Of a DNA stretch of 64,000 bases, positions 61,697 through 64,000 are shown in pieces (the stretch's first letter is position 1; each line of letters starts with the position of its first letter). The notes beneath the pieces were generated by a model. The model searched no databases. It saw only the letters and a program-made list of their open reading frames with translations, and was not told where the DNA came from. This DNA is from Rhizobiaceae bacterium (lineage in GTDB: Bacteria > Pseudomonadota > Alphaproteobacteria > Rhizobiales > Rhizobiaceae). Where the stretch lies: contig JAMLJB010000001.1 in the NCBI GenBank assembly GCA_023953835.1, positions 806,001 to 870,000 of the forward strand, in the 5' to 3' direction. A program made the translations under genes and the position numbers.

Positions 61697-62523
61697 GCAA
61701 GCAGCTCCGCCCTTCTGTGCGAGAGGTGGGGCGGCAGCCGCCCACCGACGATCGTGTGCACGAGGGCGTCGTGCTCGACCTCGTCGCGCTCGACCGTGCC
61801 CACCATCCGCCCGGTCTTGAGGATCGCAATCCGGTCAGCCACCTGGAAAACGTGATCGAGATTGTGAGAAATGATGAGGACCGCGAAGCCCTTCGACTTG
61901 AGCCGTTGTATCAACTCAAGCACAAGGCGGCTTTCCTCGACCCCGAGCGCCGCCATCGGCTCGTCCATGATGAGCAGGCGCACATCCGAATTGAGCAGCA
62001 GCCGCGCAATCCCGACGGCTTGTCGCTGGCCGCCCGAAAGCGCGCGAACGGTGCGGTTCATGTCCGGACGAGGCAGGCCGAGTTCATCGAAAAGCGCTTC
62101 CGTGCGCTCGCGCATCGTCGCGCGATCGAGCGCGGGAATGAAGCCTGCGACCCGGCGCTGAAGCTCGCGCCCCATGAAGACGTTCTCCTGGACCGTGAAA
62201 ACGTCGACCAGCGCAAGGTTCTGATGCAGCGTTTCGATGCCGGCATCGCGCGCCGCCTGCGGCGACTGGAACTCGACCTCTGTCCCGTCGATGCGGATGC
62301 TTCCCGAGGTCGGTCTTTGTACGCCCGAGATCATTTTTATGAAGGTGGATTTTCCCGCGCCATTGTCACCGACGAGCGCCAATACCTCGTTGGGATAGAT
62401 GTCGAGATTGATGGAATCATTGGCGAAATGGCCGCCATATTTCTTGGTCAGGCCACGGATCGAAACGAAGGGCTGCAAGGGCCGTTGCGGGCTGACCCGG
62501 TCACTGGTTTCGGCAAGCGTCAT
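61693..62523 (-). CDS. CUT2 sugar ABC transporter ATPase, single domain (system 4)
   Basis: The 276-residue ATPase has Walker A GDNGAGKSTFIKMI, signature LSGGQRQAVGIARLLL and Walker B LLIMDEPMAALG. It is FrcA-like. The operon order is permease, binding protein, ATPase, IpdA-like, IpdB-like, CaiB/BaiF, which ties import directly to CoA chemistry. Confidence 0.93.
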   Translation of the reverse strand: MTLAETSDRVSPQRPLQPFVSIRGLTKKYGGHFANDSINLDIYPNEVLALVGDNGAGKSTFIKMISGVQRPTSGSIRIDGTEVEFQSPQAARDAGIETLHQNLALVDVFTVQENVFMGRELQRRVAGFIPALDRATMRERTEALFDELGLPRPDMNRTVRALSGGQRQAVGIARLLLNSDVRLLIMDEPMAALGVEESRLVLELIQRLKSKGFAVLIISHNLDHVFQVADRIAILKTGRMVGTVERDEVEHDALVHTIVGGRLPPHLSHRRAELLA

Positions 62524-62601
62524 TCTTTCCTCACGAACCTGGCTGATAACGACCGGGCGCGCACGAATGGCGCGCCCGGCCGGGGAGGATGCCCGGACGG
62601 T

Positions 62602-63633
62602 TCAAAGTCCGAGCGCCGCGAGATCGACCTTGGGCACAATGCGCTTCTGTTGCTTGGCGTCGTAGAATTCGTCGATGTTCTGCTGATTGATCATCGGCGA
62701 GGGGAAAACGATTTCCTTGGGAACCTTCTGTCCCTGGATGACCCGTGAGGCGACTTCCACCGCTTCGCCACCGAATGTCGGATAAACGAAGGTGCCACCC
62801 AGCCGCCCGTCCTTGATCATCTGGAAGGTCTCGACCGCAATGCCGTCGAAGCCGGTGACGAACATTTCTTTCTGCCGCCCCGCTTCTTCGATGGCCTGCA
62901 ACGCGCCCTTGGCCATGTTGTCGTTGTGGCAATAGACACCGTCGATCTTGGGATTGGCGCGCAGGAAATCCTCCATCGTGGTCAGCGCCTCCGAACGCGA
63001 ATAGTTGGCGATGGCTTCGGCCACGATCTTCATGTCCGGCTCCTTGGCGAGCGCATCGGTCCAGCCCTTGCCGCGCGCCTGGCTGACCACCGAACCGGGC
63101 TTGCCCTTGATGTGGACGAAATTGCCGGAACCCTTGGCCCTCTCGATGTAGTACTTCCCCGCCCTCTGTGCCGTGCCGTAGGTATCGGCGGCCAGATGAG
63201 CCGCAAATTCCTGCCCTTCGTTAAGCGCCGAGGACATCACGATGACAGGGATATTCTTCTCGTTGAGCGCCTGGATGCCCGGCCCGATGGCGTCCTTGTA
63301 GTAGGTGATGAGGATCACCGCATCGACGCCCCGAACGGCCAGATCCTCCAGATTGCGGATTTCCTGCGCAGGCTTGTCACGCGCATCGGTGGCAATGACT
63401 TCGAGACCCTTCGCCTTGGCGCTTTCGAGCACGTCGCTGCGCTGGACCTGGAGCCATTCGTCGGTGGCATAGGATTGCGAGAAGCCGATGGTCTTGCCGG
63501 CGAGCGAACCCTCCGCGAAGGCGGCGCGCATCAGGGCGGGCATCGCCAGCGCACCGAGACCGAGCCCGATACCCGCCTTCACCAGTCCGCGTCGGGTGGT
63601 GGATAAAGTATATTTCGTCGTCTTGTCGGCCAT
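62602..63633 (-). CDS. CUT2 sugar ABC transporter substrate-binding protein (system 4)
   Basis: The 343-residue receptor has a twin-arginine signal (TTRRGLVKAGIGLGLGALAM to AAFAEG) and binding-fold blocks TIGFSQSYATDEWLQVQRSD, EIRNLEDLAVRGVDAVILIT, ENYVHIKG-like NFVHIKGKPGS and MFVTGFDGIAVETFQMIKDG. AAAGGAGGAAAA precedes ATG 63633. It is 26 bases after the permease stop. Confidence 0.93.
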   Translation of the reverse strand: MADKTTKYTLSTTRRGLVKAGIGLGLGALAMPALMRAAFAEGSLAGKTIGFSQSYATDEWLQVQRSDVLESAKAKGLEVIATDARDKPAQEIRNLEDLAVRGVDAVILITYYKDAIGPGIQALNEKNIPVIVMSSALNEGQEFAAHLAADTYGTAQRAGKYYIERAKGSGNFVHIKGKPGSVVSQARGKGWTDALAKEPDMKIVAEAIANYSRSEALTTMEDFLRANPKIDGVYCHNDNMAKGALQAIEEAGRQKEMFVTGFDGIAVETFQMIKDGRLGGTFVYPTFGGEAVEVASRVIQGQKVPKEIVFPSPMINQQNIDEFYDAKQQKRIVPKVDLAALGL

Positions 63634-63659
63634 CGCTTTTCCTCCTTTGGGATGACGTT

Positions 63660-64000
63660 TCACGATTTGCGATTGCGCAGGTCGCTTATGACGACCGCGA
63701 CAACGATGATCAGCCCCATCGCCAGCATCTGCACGAAGGGCGAGACGCTCAGAAGGTTCAAAAGGTTGGTAATCATCGCGAGAATAAGGACACCCAGAAT
63801 GGTGCCGGCCACACCGCCAACGCCGCCGTCGAAGGACGTGCCGCCGATTAACACCGCCGCGATGGCGTCGAGTTCATAGAGATTGCCGGCATTAGCCTCG
63901 GCCACCGAAATGCGGCTGACCAGAAGCAGGCCGCCGACACCGGCCAGAAAGCCGGCCAGCGCATAGACCTGTATCTTGATGCGGTCGACCGGGATGCCGT
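63660..64000 (-). CDS. CUT2 sugar ABC transporter permease (system 4), N-terminus off the window
   Basis: About 113 C-terminal residues are present: GIPVDRIKIQVYALAGFLAG, GGLLLVSRISVAEANAGNLY, LDAIAAVLIGGTSFDGGVGG and membrane segments to SDLRNRKS. This is the RbsC-type cytoplasmic loop and last helices. The frame stays open to the right edge. Confidence 0.92.
   Translation of the reverse strand, partial: GIPVDRIKIQVYALAGFLAGVGGLLLVSRISVAEANAGNLYELDAIAAVLIGGTSFDGGVGGVAGTILGVLILAMITNLLNLLSVSPFVQMLAMGLIIVVAVVISDLRNRKS

Noticed and set aside
1..64000. CRISPR array, tRNA or rRNA genes
   Set aside because: No regularly spaced repeats, cloverleaf or rRNA-like sequence was noticed on reading the window; small tRNAs could be missed without a search.

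Overview
The window looks like accessory DNA from an alphaproteobacterium, most likely a Rhizobiales (Hyphomicrobiales) chromosome or large plasmid. This is inferred from gene families (many ABC and tripartite solute transporters, a rhizobial-type ParB-methylase/DUF5681/terminase module, an IS21 element) and from the high-GC codon choice; no rRNA, tRNA or housekeeping gene is present to place it more exactly. Almost every gene is catabolic, transport or mobile.

Region 1 (1-4.1 kb) is a rearranged junction. A HupE/UreJ gene runs off the left edge. A complete IS21-family element (1098-3595, istA/istB) lies between two broken genes that point away from it: an alpha/beta hydrolase missing its N-terminus and the C-terminal third of an EutA-like reactivase.

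Region 2 (4.1-30.4 kb) is one coherent catabolic regulon. It holds a LysR regulator, two 3-hydroxyacid dehydrogenases, two MmgE/PrpD proteins, two unusual SDR proteins without the catalytic Ser/Tyr, an MFS exporter, a small FtsZ-like protein plus aldehyde dehydrogenase, the TctBA membrane subunits with two separate Bug-type binding proteins, an FAH-family protein, a GMC oxidoreductase, a three-component Rieske oxygenase, a bicupin and an intact EutA-like protein. Eight copies of a 25-bp three-half-site operator lie in front of essentially every transcription unit. The only IclR-family regulator in the window is inside the cluster, so the cluster is probably one regulon for uptake and oxidation of a polycarboxylate or aromatic acid. 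The substrate cannot be read from the sequence.

Region 3 (30.4-36 kb) is a phage-derived or mobile insert: a palindrome-rich non-coding stretch, ParB-domain DNA methyltransferase, DUF5681 protein, terminase large subunit, and a divergent Mrr-like restriction endonuclease with a small XRE controller.

Region 4 (36-64 kb) is a second catabolic supercluster. It has four CUT2/Rbs-type sugar ABC transporters, four class I CoA-transferase alpha/beta pairs, a CaiB/BaiF CoA-transferase, a TPP-dependent enzyme, DhaK/DhaL kinase subunits, a cyclase-family hydrolase, an SDR and a LacI regulator. AAAACGTTTT-type palindromes occur in every intergenic promoter region from 41 to 58.6 kb, next to the single LacI gene. 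Three of the four CoA-transferase pairs lack the beta-subunit catalytic Glu and carry a Glu near residue 103 of the alpha subunit. That is the pattern of IpdAB-type CoA-dependent ring-cleaving hydrolases. The cluster may therefore import sugar-like or cyclic polyol-like compounds, activate them as CoA thioesters and open them hydrolytically, a route I do not recognise as described.
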